Of a DNA stretch of 64,000 bases, positions 52,711 to 62,528 are shown one piece after another. The DNA comes from Flammeovirga pacifica. GTDB lineage: Bacteria; Bacteroidota; Bacteroidia; Cytophagales; Flammeovirgaceae. The stretch covers positions 1,357,881 to 1,421,880 of the forward strand of contig NZ_JRYR02000001.1 of assembly GCF_000807855.2 (NCBI RefSeq). The letters are read 5' to 3'. The position numbers and the translations under genes were made by a program. The notes under the pieces were generated by a model. The model did no database searches and was not told where the DNA came from. It worked only from the letters and a program-made list of their open reading frames with translations. Numbering within the stretch: position 1 is the first letter of the stretch; each line of letters starts with the position of its first letter.

Positions 52711-54357
52711 TTAAGCACTTACAACTTCACCTTTGCTATTTTTCAATTCTTTTACTGCTTTAACAAAAGCCACAAATAATGGATGTGGATTTTCAACAGT
52801 AGATTTATATTCTGGGTGGAATTGTGCTCCCACATAGAACGGATGATCAGGAATTTCTACAATCTCTACTAACCCAGATTTTGGATTAATACCTGTTGCT
52901 TTCATACCTGCTTTTTCATATTGCTCCAAATATTCGTTATTAAACTCATATCTGTGACGGTGTCTTTCAGAAATTTTAGTCGAACCATAAGCTTCATAAG
53001 CTTTAGATCCTTCTTTCAATTCACAAGGATAAGCACCTAAACGCATTGTTCCTCCCATTTGTGAAAGGTTCTTTTGGTCTTCCATTAAATCGATCACAGG
53101 GTATTGTAATTCTTCTTCCATTTCAGAAGAATGAGCACCTGATAAACCTACTTTATCTCTACCAAAAGCAATCACAGCAGATTGCATTCCTAAACAAATT
53201 CCGAAGAATGGTACATTATGCTCTCTTGCAACAGAACAAGCATTGATTTTACCATCCATGCCTCTTTCACCGAATCCTGGTGCTACTAAAAGACCATCTA
53301 ATTCTGTGATAATTTTAACGGCAACATCTCTTTCGTCTAAGTCTTCAGCTTTGATATACTCTAAACGTACTTTCACCTCGTTTACAGCACCTGCATGTAC
53401 AAAACCTTCAACAATAGATTTATAAGCATCTGGAAGCTCTACATATTTACCTACTAAACCGATTCTGATTTCTCCTTGTGGATTTTTCAATTTTTGTAGG
53501 AAACTTAACCAATTATCTAAGTTTGGTTCTTGGTAAGCAGGAAGACTTAGTTTCATCAATACGATTTCATCTAATTTTTCTTTCTGCATTAATAAAGGCA
53601 CATCATAAATTGTAGACGCATCGCATGATTCAATCACTGCGTTTAGATCTACGTTACAGAATAATGCAATCTTACGACGCATCTCCATAGGAATATGATG
53701 TTCAGTTCTACAAACCAAAATATTTGGTTGAATACCTGCTTCTAATAATTGTTTTACTGAGTGTTGTGTAGGTTTTGTTTTCAACTCCCCTGCTGCTCTT
53801 AAATAAGGCACCAAAGTAAGATGAATAACCATAGCATTCTGAGAACCTAATTCTAATCTAGCCTGACGTACAGCTTCTATAAAAGGTAATGCTTCGATAT
53901 CACCAACACAACCACCAATTTCTGTAATAACGATATCGTAATCGCCATTTTCTGCTACTTTGTAGAAGTTTCTTTTAATCTCATCAGTAATATGAGGAAC
54001 GACTTGAACGGTTTTACCTAAGTAAGCCCCTTCACGTTCTTTAGTGATGACATTATTATAAACTCTACCTGTTGTAACGTTATTTGCTTGAGATGTAGGA
54101 ACGTTTAAGAAACGCTCATAGTGTCCTAAATCTAAATCTGTCTCTGCTCCATCATCTGTAACATAACATTCCCCATGTTCATAAGGGTTCATTGTCCCTG
54201 GGTCAATGTTAAGATATGGATCGAATTTTTGGATGGTGACAGAGTAGCCTCTTCCTTGTAATAATTTTCCAAGTGAAGCAGAGATGATTCCTTTACCTAA
54301 TGATGAGGTAACACCTCCGGTAACGAAAATAAATTTGGTTTGTGTACGAGAAGACAT
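52711..54357 (-). CDS. pyrG: CTP synthase
   Basis: Aminates UTP to CTP with glutamine and ATP. The 548-residue protein has the synthase domain start FIFVTGGVTSSLGKGIISASLGKLL (residues 9-33), KFDPYLNIDPGTMNPYEHGE, and EIGGCVGDIEALPFIEA (about 149-165), then a class I amidotransferase domain (about 300-540) with the nucleophile in PFFGICLGMQ and the C-terminal GAQFHPEYKS. Length and order are standard. It has a good promoter match directly upstream and its own terminator. Confidence 0.97.
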   Translation of the reverse strand: MSSRTQTKFIFVTGGVTSSLGKGIISASLGKLLQGRGYSVTIQKFDPYLNIDPGTMNPYEHGECYVTDDGAETDLDLGHYERFLNVPTSQANNVTTGRVYNNVITKEREGAYLGKTVQVVPHITDEIKRNFYKVAENGDYDIVITEIGGCVGDIEALPFIEAVRQARLELGSQNAMVIHLTLVPYLRAAGELKTKPTQHSVKQLLEAGIQPNILVCRTEHHIPMEMRRKIALFCNVDLNAVIESCDASTIYDVPLLMQKEKLDEIVLMKLSLPAYQEPNLDNWLSFLQKLKNPQGEIRIGLVGKYVELPDAYKSIVEGFVHAGAVNEVKVRLEYIKAEDLDERDVAVKIITELDGLLVAPGFGERGMDGKINACSVAREHNVPFFGICLGMQSAVIAFGRDKVGLSGAHSSEMEEELQYPVIDLMEDQKNLSQMGGTMRLGAYPCELKEGSKAYEAYGSTKISERHRHRYEFNNEYLEQYEKAGMKATGINPKSGLVEIVEIPDHPFYVGAQFHPEYKSTVENPHPLFVAFVKAVKELKNSKGEVVSA

Positions 54358-54385
54358 ACTTCGATGATTTCACATTATGTTTGTG

Positions 54386-54417
54386 CAAAACTAAAGCAAC
54401 GAATTAGATTTAACAAA
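54386..54417 (-). promoter_or_regulatory. Promoter of pyrG (best match in window)
   Basis: On the minus strand TTTG (complement of 54414-54417) is followed after exactly 20 bases by TAGTTTTG (complement of 54386-54393). This fits the Bacteroidota TTTG / TAnnTTTG promoter with the normal spacing. The start codon lies 28 bases downstream. Confidence 0.55.
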
Positions 54418-54444
54418 TAAAGTATGTCAATGCTTGTAACTACT

Positions 54445-55362
54445 TTAAAAAAGTGCTCTTTGTTCGGCTTTTTCTCTTAAAATTGGGTAGGTAAATTTCC
54501 AATTGTAATCATTTTCGGATTTTTTACCGATATGATTCCCTATTTCTGGACACAAAATATCTTCGGGTTGATGAGCAAAAAAATAAACTTCTTGCAATCC
54601 TTGTTGTTTAAATCTATCTATTCTTTTTAACCAAAGATCTACCCTACTAAAGTCTGTTGGACTTAACTCATTCCCTACAAATCTGATCAAAATTACAGGG
54701 GTAGTAACACGCATATGTAACACATCTCTTCTACCTGCAACATCTGTAATGATCATTGCTTGACTTCTTTCTGTCATTATTTCAGATAAGTCGTTTAAAA
54801 CGGCTTGATCTTTAAACCAAGAGTCATGTCTTAGCTCTAATGCCAAAGGTATATCTGATGGGTATTTTTCTAGAAAAGTAAAAAGCGACTTCCTTTCTTG
54901 TATATCAAAATCTGGAGGCATTTGTAACCAAGTATACCCTAATTTGTGTTCAAACAACCTCATTTGATCTGTAAACTCATCGACATCAGATTGCACATTA
55001 TTTAAACGTTTTCGATGAGATACGCTTTGAAGCATCTTAGGGCAAAAACGGAAATAATCTCCTACAGAAGATTTCCATTTAAGAATAGTAGCCGATTGTG
55101 GTATACCATAGTGCGTACTATTTAATTCTATAGTATCAAAGTGTTGTGCATAGTGATGTAGAAAAGTAGAAGGACTTGATTTATCTGGGTAAATTTTACC
55201 TTTCCATTCTGTACAAGACCATGCTGGAGCTCCTAGTCTAAAATCAAAATTACCAACAAAATTTGGATGATTTCTTAACACCATTTGAGAATAAGGATCC
55301 TCTTCTGGTAAAGAAAAATCAACTCCCGAAATATCTTTTAGTCTTCCAAAATCCATACACAT
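54445..55362 (-). CDS. DUF72 (YecE-like) TIM-barrel protein
   Basis: A cytoplasmic protein of the YecE/DUF72 family, whose function is not established. The 305 residues contain the family blocks RLGAPAWSCTEWKGKIYPDKS (about 42-62), FDTIELNSTHYGIPQ (about 74-88), FRFCPKMLQSVSHRKRL, LQMPPDFD, LALELRHDSW and YFFAHQPEDILCPE near the C-terminus. The fold is TIM-barrel-like in solved members. It is monocistronic, 88 bases from the start of pyrG. Confidence 0.88.
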   Translation of the reverse strand: MCMDFGRLKDISGVDFSLPEEDPYSQMVLRNHPNFVGNFDFRLGAPAWSCTEWKGKIYPDKSSPSTFLHHYAQHFDTIELNSTHYGIPQSATILKWKSSVGDYFRFCPKMLQSVSHRKRLNNVQSDVDEFTDQMRLFEHKLGYTWLQMPPDFDIQERKSLFTFLEKYPSDIPLALELRHDSWFKDQAVLNDLSEIMTERSQAMIITDVAGRRDVLHMRVTTPVILIRFVGNELSPTDFSRVDLWLKRIDRFKQQGLQEVYFFAHQPEDILCPEIGNHIGKKSENDYNWKFTYPILREKAEQRALF

Positions 55363-55443
55363 AGTTAGAAATTTAGATCAATTTTTGAAGGACAATATAT
55401 AAAAAATGACTTACTTCTCCCCCTTTCTCAGATGATCTCAAGA

Positions 55444-55941
55444 TTAATCTTTAGTCACTACAGATTGTTCTTTTATAAAATTATCTATCTCCTTATAATG
55501 ACATTTACTGATTAATGTATTGATTTTCTCTTGGATTACTTGATCAGACTCCACATTTCTACTTCTTAAGGCTTCTTTCATCAAAGCTGAAATTTCAGAT
55601 GTATGTGCCTGAGCCAAATCTAATAAGGGCAACTCAATAAGGTTATGGTATAAATTAGACTCTCTAGGAGAAAAAGAAATTTGACGGGCTGTTTCCAAAA
55701 GTGTTTGAGTGTACCTTGGAGCTAATTGAAGTAATTTTCCTATGTATATATAATCATCCAAGTTATCATCACTTGTTTCTATATAATACTTTAATTCTTG
55801 CAATCCTCCTGTATTCACTTCACTTTCAGCCATCATTTTTTCAAATGCAGTGATTGCTTCATCATGGGTTAGTTGATGAATTTCTTGAGCGAAACTTTTA
55901 AATCCAATGAATAAGAAAACAGATAATAGAAGATGTTTCAT
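55444..55941 (-). CDS. Small secreted helical protein of unknown function
   Basis: A 165-residue protein that starts at the ATG at 55941 with a clear signal peptide (MKHLLLSVFLFIGFKSFAQ). A longer in-frame reading from 56004 adds 21 residues that would bury the signal. The mature part is helical and acidic, with regularly spaced hydrophobic residues like a helical repeat, and has no cysteines apart from one near the end. I do not recognise the family. It is divergent from the caspase-SPOR gene, with 129 bases between the two starts. Confidence 0.65.
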   Translation of the reverse strand: MKHLLLSVFLFIGFKSFAQEIHQLTHDEAITAFEKMMAESEVNTGGLQELKYYIETSDDNLDDYIYIGKLLQLAPRYTQTLLETARQISFSPRESNLYHNLIELPLLDLAQAHTSEISALMKEALRSRNVESDQVIQEKINTLISKCHYKEIDNFIKEQSVVTKD

Positions 55942-56070
55942 TTTTAATATATTTATATCTTGATATGCAAATTTAAATGAAAATGGTTCTTTGATAATCT
56001 TCAAGTAATTGTTTTTAACATTGTTTGTGTCATTTTTAAGATTTCACCACTTTCATTACTCCTACTTTAC

Positions 56071-57612
56071 ATGACTTCTATTGTAAGACAACAAACATTA
56101 TCCATTTGTTTCATTGTATTCTTGATACAAACCTCTTTTTGTCAAGGATTAGAAAGGAAGACCAATGAAAACATAAGTAGACAATTTGCCTTAATCATAG
56201 GCACTGATAAATACAATGGTAAGCCGGATTGGGCTGATTTACAAAATCCAATTTTTGATGCTGAAACTATAGCTGATGTTTTCATTAATGAATACGGATA
56301 TCAGACTCAAATCCTTAGAAACCCTGATAGTAATACTCTGTTAAATACCATCATTGATTATCATGAAATTCTTAAGAAGAATGATCGTTTCATTATTTAC
56401 ATTGCTGGGCATGGAGATTATGATGAAAGAATTTTTGATGATGGATTCATAGTTTGTCATGATTCCAAACCATTAAAAAATGATATGAATCGCAAAACAT
56501 ATATCTCTTATAAAACTGTAAGTAGTGTGGTCAATAAATTACCTGCAAAACAAATACTTCTACTTCTTGATGTTTGCTTTAGTGGTTCCTTTAATTCTAA
56601 GATGAGAAATTACCGATCTGCCCATCGATCGGATATCTACTCTGATATTGATGCTAGTGCATATGCCGCAAAAAAAATGAAACTAAAAACCAGAACAGTC
56701 ATTACTTCTGGTGGATTAGCACCTGTTTTAGACGGAGTTGCTGGTCAACATTCTCCTTTTGCCTATAAATTAATTGAAGGATTAAGAGTATTGCCTGATC
56801 AAAAAACTATCATTACTTCTAACGATTTATATTCTTATGTATCAAGAGTTAAATCTCAACCTATAATTGGGCATTTTGGCGATCATGAACCTGCAGCTGA
56901 GTACATTATTGGAATGGCCAACTCTCAAAAAGGAAATGAAATAAAGGTAAAATATGAACCTACAATAGAAGATTTCATTCAGTCGAGAGGTGTTTCATCT
57001 TCTAATTACAATTATGATAAAATTCATGATTTAACAGGAAAAACAGTAGTTCCTCAAAAGTATTACATCCAATTATTATCGGAATCTAATGAAAAGGCTC
57101 TAGAAGAAAGTATTGATCTTTACAATCAAAAATTAAAACAACACTTATTGATTCAAAGAATTTCTATAGAAAATAAAGATTGGTATCGATTGTTTGTTGG
57201 TGGGTATGATGATCTGAATTTCGCGAAGAAACAATTATCAGAATTAAAACAAAAACACACCTCTGACAAACATTTTAAAGACGCATACATAAAAGGGTTC
57301 GAGCATCCACAGAATGACCTATTGAAAGATAATACATTGTATAATCTTCATTTAAAACCCATCAATATCAAAGGGTATGGCATTCAAGTATTTTCAGACC
57401 CCTCTTTATCTTTCACCTTGGATAAGGCAAGGGTTTATGAAGAACAATCAATTCCTGCATTTGTAGAAAAAACTAAAGTAAACAACAAAAATTATTATCG
57501 ACTTATTATTCAAAATTTTAAGGATAAAAATAAAGCTGATCAATACCTCAATAAACTAAAAGGAAATACAGAAGATGTGAATATTCAGGGGGCGTATATC
57601 CGGAGTTTTTAA
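56071..57612 (+). CDS. Secreted caspase-fold (C14) protease with two SPOR-like domains
   Basis: A 513-residue protein with a signal peptide (about 1-25, ending SFCQ). Residues about 36-280 form a caspase/metacaspase fold. The catalytic dyad is visible: His114 in YIAGHGDYDE and Cys169 in LLLLDVCFSGSF, preceded by FALIIGTDKYNG and ADLQNPIFDAETIADVF. Residues 331-410 and 435-513 are two SPOR-like repeats, each starting Y-x-IQ and carrying YYRL/WYRL in the middle and A-Y-I at the end. SPOR domains bind denuded peptidoglycan, so the protease may act in the periplasm at division or remodelling sites. Its target is unknown. Confidence 0.82.
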   Translation: MTSIVRQQTLSICFIVFLIQTSFCQGLERKTNENISRQFALIIGTDKYNGKPDWADLQNPIFDAETIADVFINEYGYQTQILRNPDSNTLLNTIIDYHEILKKNDRFIIYIAGHGDYDERIFDDGFIVCHDSKPLKNDMNRKTYISYKTVSSVVNKLPAKQILLLLDVCFSGSFNSKMRNYRSAHRSDIYSDIDASAYAAKKMKLKTRTVITSGGLAPVLDGVAGQHSPFAYKLIEGLRVLPDQKTIITSNDLYSYVSRVKSQPIIGHFGDHEPAAEYIIGMANSQKGNEIKVKYEPTIEDFIQSRGVSSSNYNYDKIHDLTGKTVVPQKYYIQLLSESNEKALEESIDLYNQKLKQHLLIQRISIENKDWYRLFVGGYDDLNFAKKQLSELKQKHTSDKHFKDAYIKGFEHPQNDLLKDNTLYNLHLKPINIKGYGIQVFSDPSLSFTLDKARVYEEQSIPAFVEKTKVNNKNYYRLIIQNFKDKNKADQYLNKLKGNTEDVNIQGAYIRSF

Positions 57613-58009
57613 AATAAATAACCATAGAAGAGCATCAAAAAAAAGGGCTAGTTTCTATATAAAAAGAAAACACACCATTCCTATAAGAAATGATGTGCTA
57701 AATATAATCTGAATTGGTTAAACGACTCCTTCCCTCTATCAAGGAGTCGTCTTAAAATATACTTAAATGAAATGTGTACTATCCAGTAAAGGACCTAAAT
57801 GAGAACTTGTACTCATTATTCATAAAAAAAATCTCTTTTTTTTAGAATTGATTCATTTTTCATCACTTATAGACAAAAAGTTATCCCACAAATCATCATC
57901 TAAAAAAATCAACGAAGAGTATAAAGACGTTTTTTGATAAAAAAAATAGGCTGTCTCATTCAATAATGAAACAGCCTATTTTTATATATTTAATTGAATC
58001 TTATTTCAA
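57613..58009. other. Intergenic region with two hairpins and the ileS terminator
   Basis: A 397-base AT-rich gap without a convincing gene. It holds a 9-bp imperfect hairpin (57671-57679 with 57689-57697), a 10-bp perfect hairpin (57722-57731 with 57741-57750), and the ileS terminator near 57943-57983. The first two may end the caspase transcript, but neither is followed by a clear T-run. Confidence 0.5.
57943..57983 (-). terminator. Terminator of ileS
   Basis: Arms AAAAATAGGCTGT and its complement (within 57943-57958 and 57967-57983) pair with one wobble position. A U-run follows on the minus strand, 27 bases beyond the ileS stop. Confidence 0.8.
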
Positions 58010-61000
58010 TTATTTGCTCACTTTTAGCTTTACCTCTACACCGTCTAAATCTAGAACAGTAGCGTCTGCTACAGAAGATTCTACAGTAAGTGATAATGCT
58101 TGAGTTTCATCACAGATATATCCTTTAAATGACTCAAATGCTGCATTTACTAAATCTTCACCTTGCTCAGCAATGATGTTGATTTTGTCTTGCACTTCTA
58201 AGCCCATGTCTTTACGGAGATTCTGAACTCTGTTGACGATATCACGAGCGATACCTTCTTTACGAAGTTCATCTGTTAATGTAATATCAAGTGCTACAGT
58301 AATACCTTGATCTTTTGCCATTGACCAACCTGGGATATCATCCGAAGTGATCAATACATCTTCTACACCAAGAACTACTTCGTTGCCATCTACATCAAAA
58401 GTACATGAACCTGTAGATTCGATTGCTTTGATATCCTCTTGTGACATTTGGTTTACAGTAGCTGCGATACCTTTCATCAATTTACCATATTTTCTACCTA
58501 AAGTAGCAAAGTTTGGTTTGATGTGCTTCACGAACATACCTTCATTTTCCTCAGTCAGGAACTCAATCTCTTTGATGTTTACCTCATGTGAGATCACATC
58601 TTGAACCGCTTTAATCTGACCCGTCACCTTTGTATTAACATCAGGAATTAAAATACGTTGTAATGGCTGACGTACTTTCATCTTCTCTTTCTTACGGATA
58701 GAGTGAGTTAATGATGAAATTACCTGAGCCAAATGCATCTTTTCTTCCAAGTCGATATTGATCAAATCTTCGTTTACTTGAGGGAATTTCGCCAAGTGAA
58801 CTGATTCTGCTTCGTCTTTACCTGTAGCTTTATTCAAATCCTGGAACAAACGATCCGAGAAGAATGGAGCAATTGGGGACATCAATACTGAGATAGTCTC
58901 CAAACAAGTGTATAACGTTTGGTAAGCAGCAATCTTATCGGCAGCATATTCACCTTTCCAGAAACGTTTACGGTTTAAACGTACATACCAATTCGACATA
59001 TCTTCGATAGTGAACGATTGGATGGCTCTTGCCGCTTTTGTTGGCTCGTAATCGTTTAATGCCTCGTCTACTTCTTTGATCAAAGTATTTAATCGAGACA
59101 AGATCCAACGATCCGATTCGTGACGTTCTTCCATTGGTACTTCAGCTTCTGAATAAGTGAAGTTGTCCAAATTCGCATAAAGCGAGAAGAACGAGTAAGT
59201 ATTATAAAGTGTTCCGAAGAACTTACGTTTCGTTTCTTTTACGCCCTCCAAGTCAAACTTTAAGTTATCCCAAGGGTTAGCGTTTGAGATCATGTACCAA
59301 CGAGTAGCGTCTGCACCGTGCTCTCCCATTGTATCAAATGGGTTAATCACGTTACCTAAACGTTTGGACATTTTTACACCGTTCTTATCCAATACAAGAC
59401 CATTAGAAATCACGTTTTTAAACGCAACATTGTCTTGTGTCATTCCAGCAATTGCATGTAAAGTGAAGAACCAACCACGTGTTTGGTCAACACCTTCCGC
59501 GATAAAGTCTGCAGGGAAAGAACCGTCAAAAATCTCTTTATTTTCGAATGGATAGTGCCATTGAGCGTAAGGCATTGCACCTGAATCGAACCAAACGTCA
59601 ATCAAGTCTAGCTCACGATACATCGGCTTTCCATCTTCTGATACTAAAATAATATCATCTACGTAAGGACGGTGTAAATCGAATTCCTCTACTAGTTCAC
59701 CGTTTGCATCGATGTACTTAGGATTCTTAGGCATTACTCCTGCCGCTACAGATTTCTTTACTTCTTCGGCTAACTCAGCTACAGAACCAATACATTTCTC
59801 CACTGATTCATCCTCTGTTCTCCAAATAGGAAGAGGAGTACCCCAATAACGAGAACGAGATAAGTTCCAATCTACTAAGTTTTCTAACCAGTTACCGAAA
59901 CGACCTTCACCAGTAGCTTTTGGTTTCCAGTTAATCGTTTTATTCAACTCTACCAAACGATCTTTTACTGTAGTTGTACGAATAAACCATGAATCTAACG
60001 GATAGTACAATACAGGCTTATCAGTTCTCCAACAGTGAGGGTAACTGTGGACATATTTAGCTACTAAAAACGCTCTATTTTCCGTCTTTAATTTAATGGC
60101 TAAACGAACATCCATCGATTTGTATTCCTTCGCAGCAGATACTTCGTCTTCTTCGTATTCAGCTTTAACGAATTGCTCACCAAATTCTCCCATTTCTTTT
60201 ACATAGCGACCTGTACGATCTACTAATGGAAGAGGCTTGCCTTTTTCATCAAAAACTACAACTGCAGAAATACCAGCTTGATTGGCTACTCTTTGGTCAT
60301 CGGCACCAAAAGTTGGAGCGATGTGAACGATACCAGTACCGTCCTCAGTAGTCACATAATCACCAGGAATTACTTCAAATGCTTTACCTTCAGGTTTCAC
60401 ATATGGTAATAATTGCTCATATTTCACCCCTACTAAGTCAGCACCTTTATATTCTCCGATTACTTGAGCAGGAACTAGTTTAGCACCTTTCTCATACGCA
60501 TCGAAATCAGCATCCAATTGCTTTTTAGTCACATAAGCATTCAAACGATCTTTTGCTAAGATCACTGTAATTGGCTCATGTGTATAAGCATTGTATGTTT
60601 TCACCTTTACATAGTTGATTTTCTCACCTACCGCTAAAGCAGAGTTAGAAGATAACGTCCAAGGAGTTGTTGTCCAAGCAAGGACAAATACATCGCCGTG
60701 TGCTCCTTCAAAAAGAGAAGCAGACTTATCGTCTTTTTCCACTTTAAATTGAGCTGTAACTGTTGTATCTGTTACATCTCTATAACAACCTGGCTGGTTC
60801 AACTCGTGAGAAGACAAACCTGTTCCTGCTGCTGGAGAATACGGTTGGATAGTATATCCTTTATAAAGAAGATCTTTTTTGTATAACTCTTTTAGCAAGT
60901 GCCAAAGAGTTTCCATGTATTTTTTATCAAATGTGATATAAGGATCATCAAGGTTTACCCAATATCCCATTTGTCTTGTTAGCTCATCCCACTGCGATTT

Positions 61001-61381
61001 GAATTCCATTACAGTCTTCTTACATGCAGCGTTATAATCATCAACAGAAATCTTAGTACCAATATCTTCCTTAGTAATACCAAGCTCTTTTTCTACTTTA
61101 AGTTCTACTGGAAGTCCGTGAGTGTCCCAACCTGCTTTACGCTTCACTTGGAAACCTTTCAACGTTTTGTAACGGTTAAAAAGGTCTTTTACAGCACGGC
61201 CCATCACGTGGTGAATACCTGGAGCACCATTAGCTGAAGGCGGACCTTCATAAAAAACAAATGATGGATTTCCCTGTCTTGATGAGACAGACTTATCGAA
61301 GATATTTTGCTCTTCCCAATATTGGCGAATCTCTGTGTTCGCTGCTACAAGGTCAAGGCCTTTGTATTCTTTAAATCCCAT
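58010..61381 (-). CDS. ileS: Isoleucine-tRNA ligase
   Basis: Charges tRNA-Ile, with editing of misactivated valine. The 1123-residue protein has the class I signature as HHVMGR (57-62, the HIGH variant) in PPSANGAPGIHHVMG and the KMSKS motif as KMSKRLGN. An editing domain (about 200-420) and the WFIRTT / GWDTHGLPVELKVEKELG segments are present. The C-terminal DUF5915-like region is long, as in the type 2, eukaryote-like IleS group found in many Bacteroidota. That type can be less sensitive to mupirocin, but this cannot be read from the gene alone. It is monocistronic. Confidence 0.96.
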   Translation of the reverse strand: MGFKEYKGLDLVAANTEIRQYWEEQNIFDKSVSSRQGNPSFVFYEGPPSANGAPGIHHVMGRAVKDLFNRYKTLKGFQVKRKAGWDTHGLPVELKVEKELGITKEDIGTKISVDDYNAACKKTVMEFKSQWDELTRQMGYWVNLDDPYITFDKKYMETLWHLLKELYKKDLLYKGYTIQPYSPAAGTGLSSHELNQPGCYRDVTDTTVTAQFKVEKDDKSASLFEGAHGDVFVLAWTTTPWTLSSNSALAVGEKINYVKVKTYNAYTHEPITVILAKDRLNAYVTKKQLDADFDAYEKGAKLVPAQVIGEYKGADLVGVKYEQLLPYVKPEGKAFEVIPGDYVTTEDGTGIVHIAPTFGADDQRVANQAGISAVVVFDEKGKPLPLVDRTGRYVKEMGEFGEQFVKAEYEEDEVSAAKEYKSMDVRLAIKLKTENRAFLVAKYVHSYPHCWRTDKPVLYYPLDSWFIRTTTVKDRLVELNKTINWKPKATGEGRFGNWLENLVDWNLSRSRYWGTPLPIWRTEDESVEKCIGSVAELAEEVKKSVAAGVMPKNPKYIDANGELVEEFDLHRPYVDDIILVSEDGKPMYRELDLIDVWFDSGAMPYAQWHYPFENKEIFDGSFPADFIAEGVDQTRGWFFTLHAIAGMTQDNVAFKNVISNGLVLDKNGVKMSKRLGNVINPFDTMGEHGADATRWYMISNANPWDNLKFDLEGVKETKRKFFGTLYNTYSFFSLYANLDNFTYSEAEVPMEERHESDRWILSRLNTLIKEVDEALNDYEPTKAARAIQSFTIEDMSNWYVRLNRKRFWKGEYAADKIAAYQTLYTCLETISVLMSPIAPFFSDRLFQDLNKATGKDEAESVHLAKFPQVNEDLINIDLEEKMHLAQVISSLTHSIRKKEKMKVRQPLQRILIPDVNTKVTGQIKAVQDVISHEVNIKEIEFLTEENEGMFVKHIKPNFATLGRKYGKLMKGIAATVNQMSQEDIKAIESTGSCTFDVDGNEVVLGVEDVLITSDDIPGWSMAKDQGITVALDITLTDELRKEGIARDIVNRVQNLRKDMGLEVQDKINIIAEQGEDLVNAAFESFKGYICDETQALSLTVESSVADATVLDLDGVEVKLKVSK

Positions 61382-61891
61382 TGGATGATGTAACTGTCAA
61401 TTATTATATTAAAACTCGACCCATAAGGGTACAATTCGCACAAATATCGTAATTTGTTTCTAAATGAGAAACTAACTTTTGATGATCTTCGATATTATTT
61501 GCAACAAGGGATTAATAGTCAAAGAAATAATGATTTTTTAAATTGCTTTTTGAAGCGAATATTCGTGTTTATTTACAGAAAAAGAAGATTATTTTTTGAT
61601 TCAACTAAAAAATAGACCTTTTCCATTAAAATGTTGTTAGGTGTACAAGCTTTCTTATCTTCATCAATTTATTTTCCTATTGATCAAAAGTATAATTGTC
61701 GATACTATAGAATCATGAATTTTAGATCTAAATTTTCTAATAAGAGGTTTATATCACTATAAACATCAAGCATTACATTTTTTTTGATTAATAATTTCCT
61801 CTTAATACAATTTCCCTCATCTCAGTCTCTTATGATAAATCACATAAATCCCCTATTTTTATAATTAAACTATTACTCTCTAAAATCAAAA
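61382..61891. other. AT-rich intergenic region of about 510 bases
   Basis: No tRNA, riboswitch or conserved gene can be seen between the divergent ileS and the unknown membrane protein gene. A 43-codon reading frame at 61631-61762 on the plus strand has no supporting feature. The promoters of the two divergent genes must lie here, but no full TTG / TAnnTTTG pair is clear. Confidence 0.5.
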
Positions 61892-62476
61892 ATGCAAAAC
61901 CTTCAAAAATCAACTACTACAGTTTTAAAGAAAAGAAAATCCACACTCTCTAATTATAAAATAGATGGCGAGATATTCATCCCCTATACTTCAGTAGGAT
62001 TTCAAACCAAAAACAATATTGTAGGAAAACTTAAAAGGTGGATAGGAGGATTATCATTAGGAATGCTTTCAGTAAATCTAAGCTTCAATTTTTATGAGCT
62101 CTATACCCACGGCCTTGACTATTATGATTTTTATGATTGGATAACTTTCGTTCCTGATGTAATAGAAATAAGTGGAATTATTGGCCTATATACATTCGCA
62201 CGTAGAATGAATAAAAAGTCTTTTTTATTCGAATTTCTCGGATTAACTGATGACGAAATTCAAATCAACTTATTTTATAAAAAACACAGAATTAAATTAA
62301 AAGATGTTTTAAACTATAGATTTTCTACCTCTCGCCACAATGTTAATTACTTGATTTTTCAGCTAAAAAATGGAAATGAGTATAAAATCAAATGGCTACA
62401 AACTTTTCTCATCAAAGAACATCAAGAAATTGTAGATGATTATTTTGAGGAAATTGATAAAAGAATTAATCAATAA
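61892..62476 (+). CDS. Unknown protein with two membrane helices
   Basis: A 194-residue protein that I do not recognise. Residues 45-65 and 90-108 are hydrophobic and could form two helices, joined by an acidic, Tyr-rich loop (YTHGLDYYDFYDW). The cytoplasmic C-terminal part (about 115-190) alternates strands and helices (DDEIQINLFYKKHRIKLKDVLNYRF), like a PH-type domain behind a membrane anchor, but this is only a shape impression. It is more AT-rich than the housekeeping genes nearby and has no operon partner on its strand. Confidence 0.6.
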   Translation: MQNLQKSTTTVLKKRKSTLSNYKIDGEIFIPYTSVGFQTKNNIVGKLKRWIGGLSLGMLSVNLSFNFYELYTHGLDYYDFYDWITFVPDVIEISGIIGLYTFARRMNKKSFLFEFLGLTDDEIQINLFYKKHRIKLKDVLNYRFSTSRHNVNYLIFQLKNGNEYKIKWLQTFLIKEHQEIVDDYFEEIDKRINQ

Positions 62477-62528
62477 CAATCAATGAATATATATTTCATT
62501 TATTGTTAAGTATATAAGTTTTCCTTTT

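Noticed and set aside
61631-61762. Possible 43-codon ORF upstream of the two-helix membrane protein
   Set aside because: No conserved feature, no promoter and typical random composition of AT-rich spacer.
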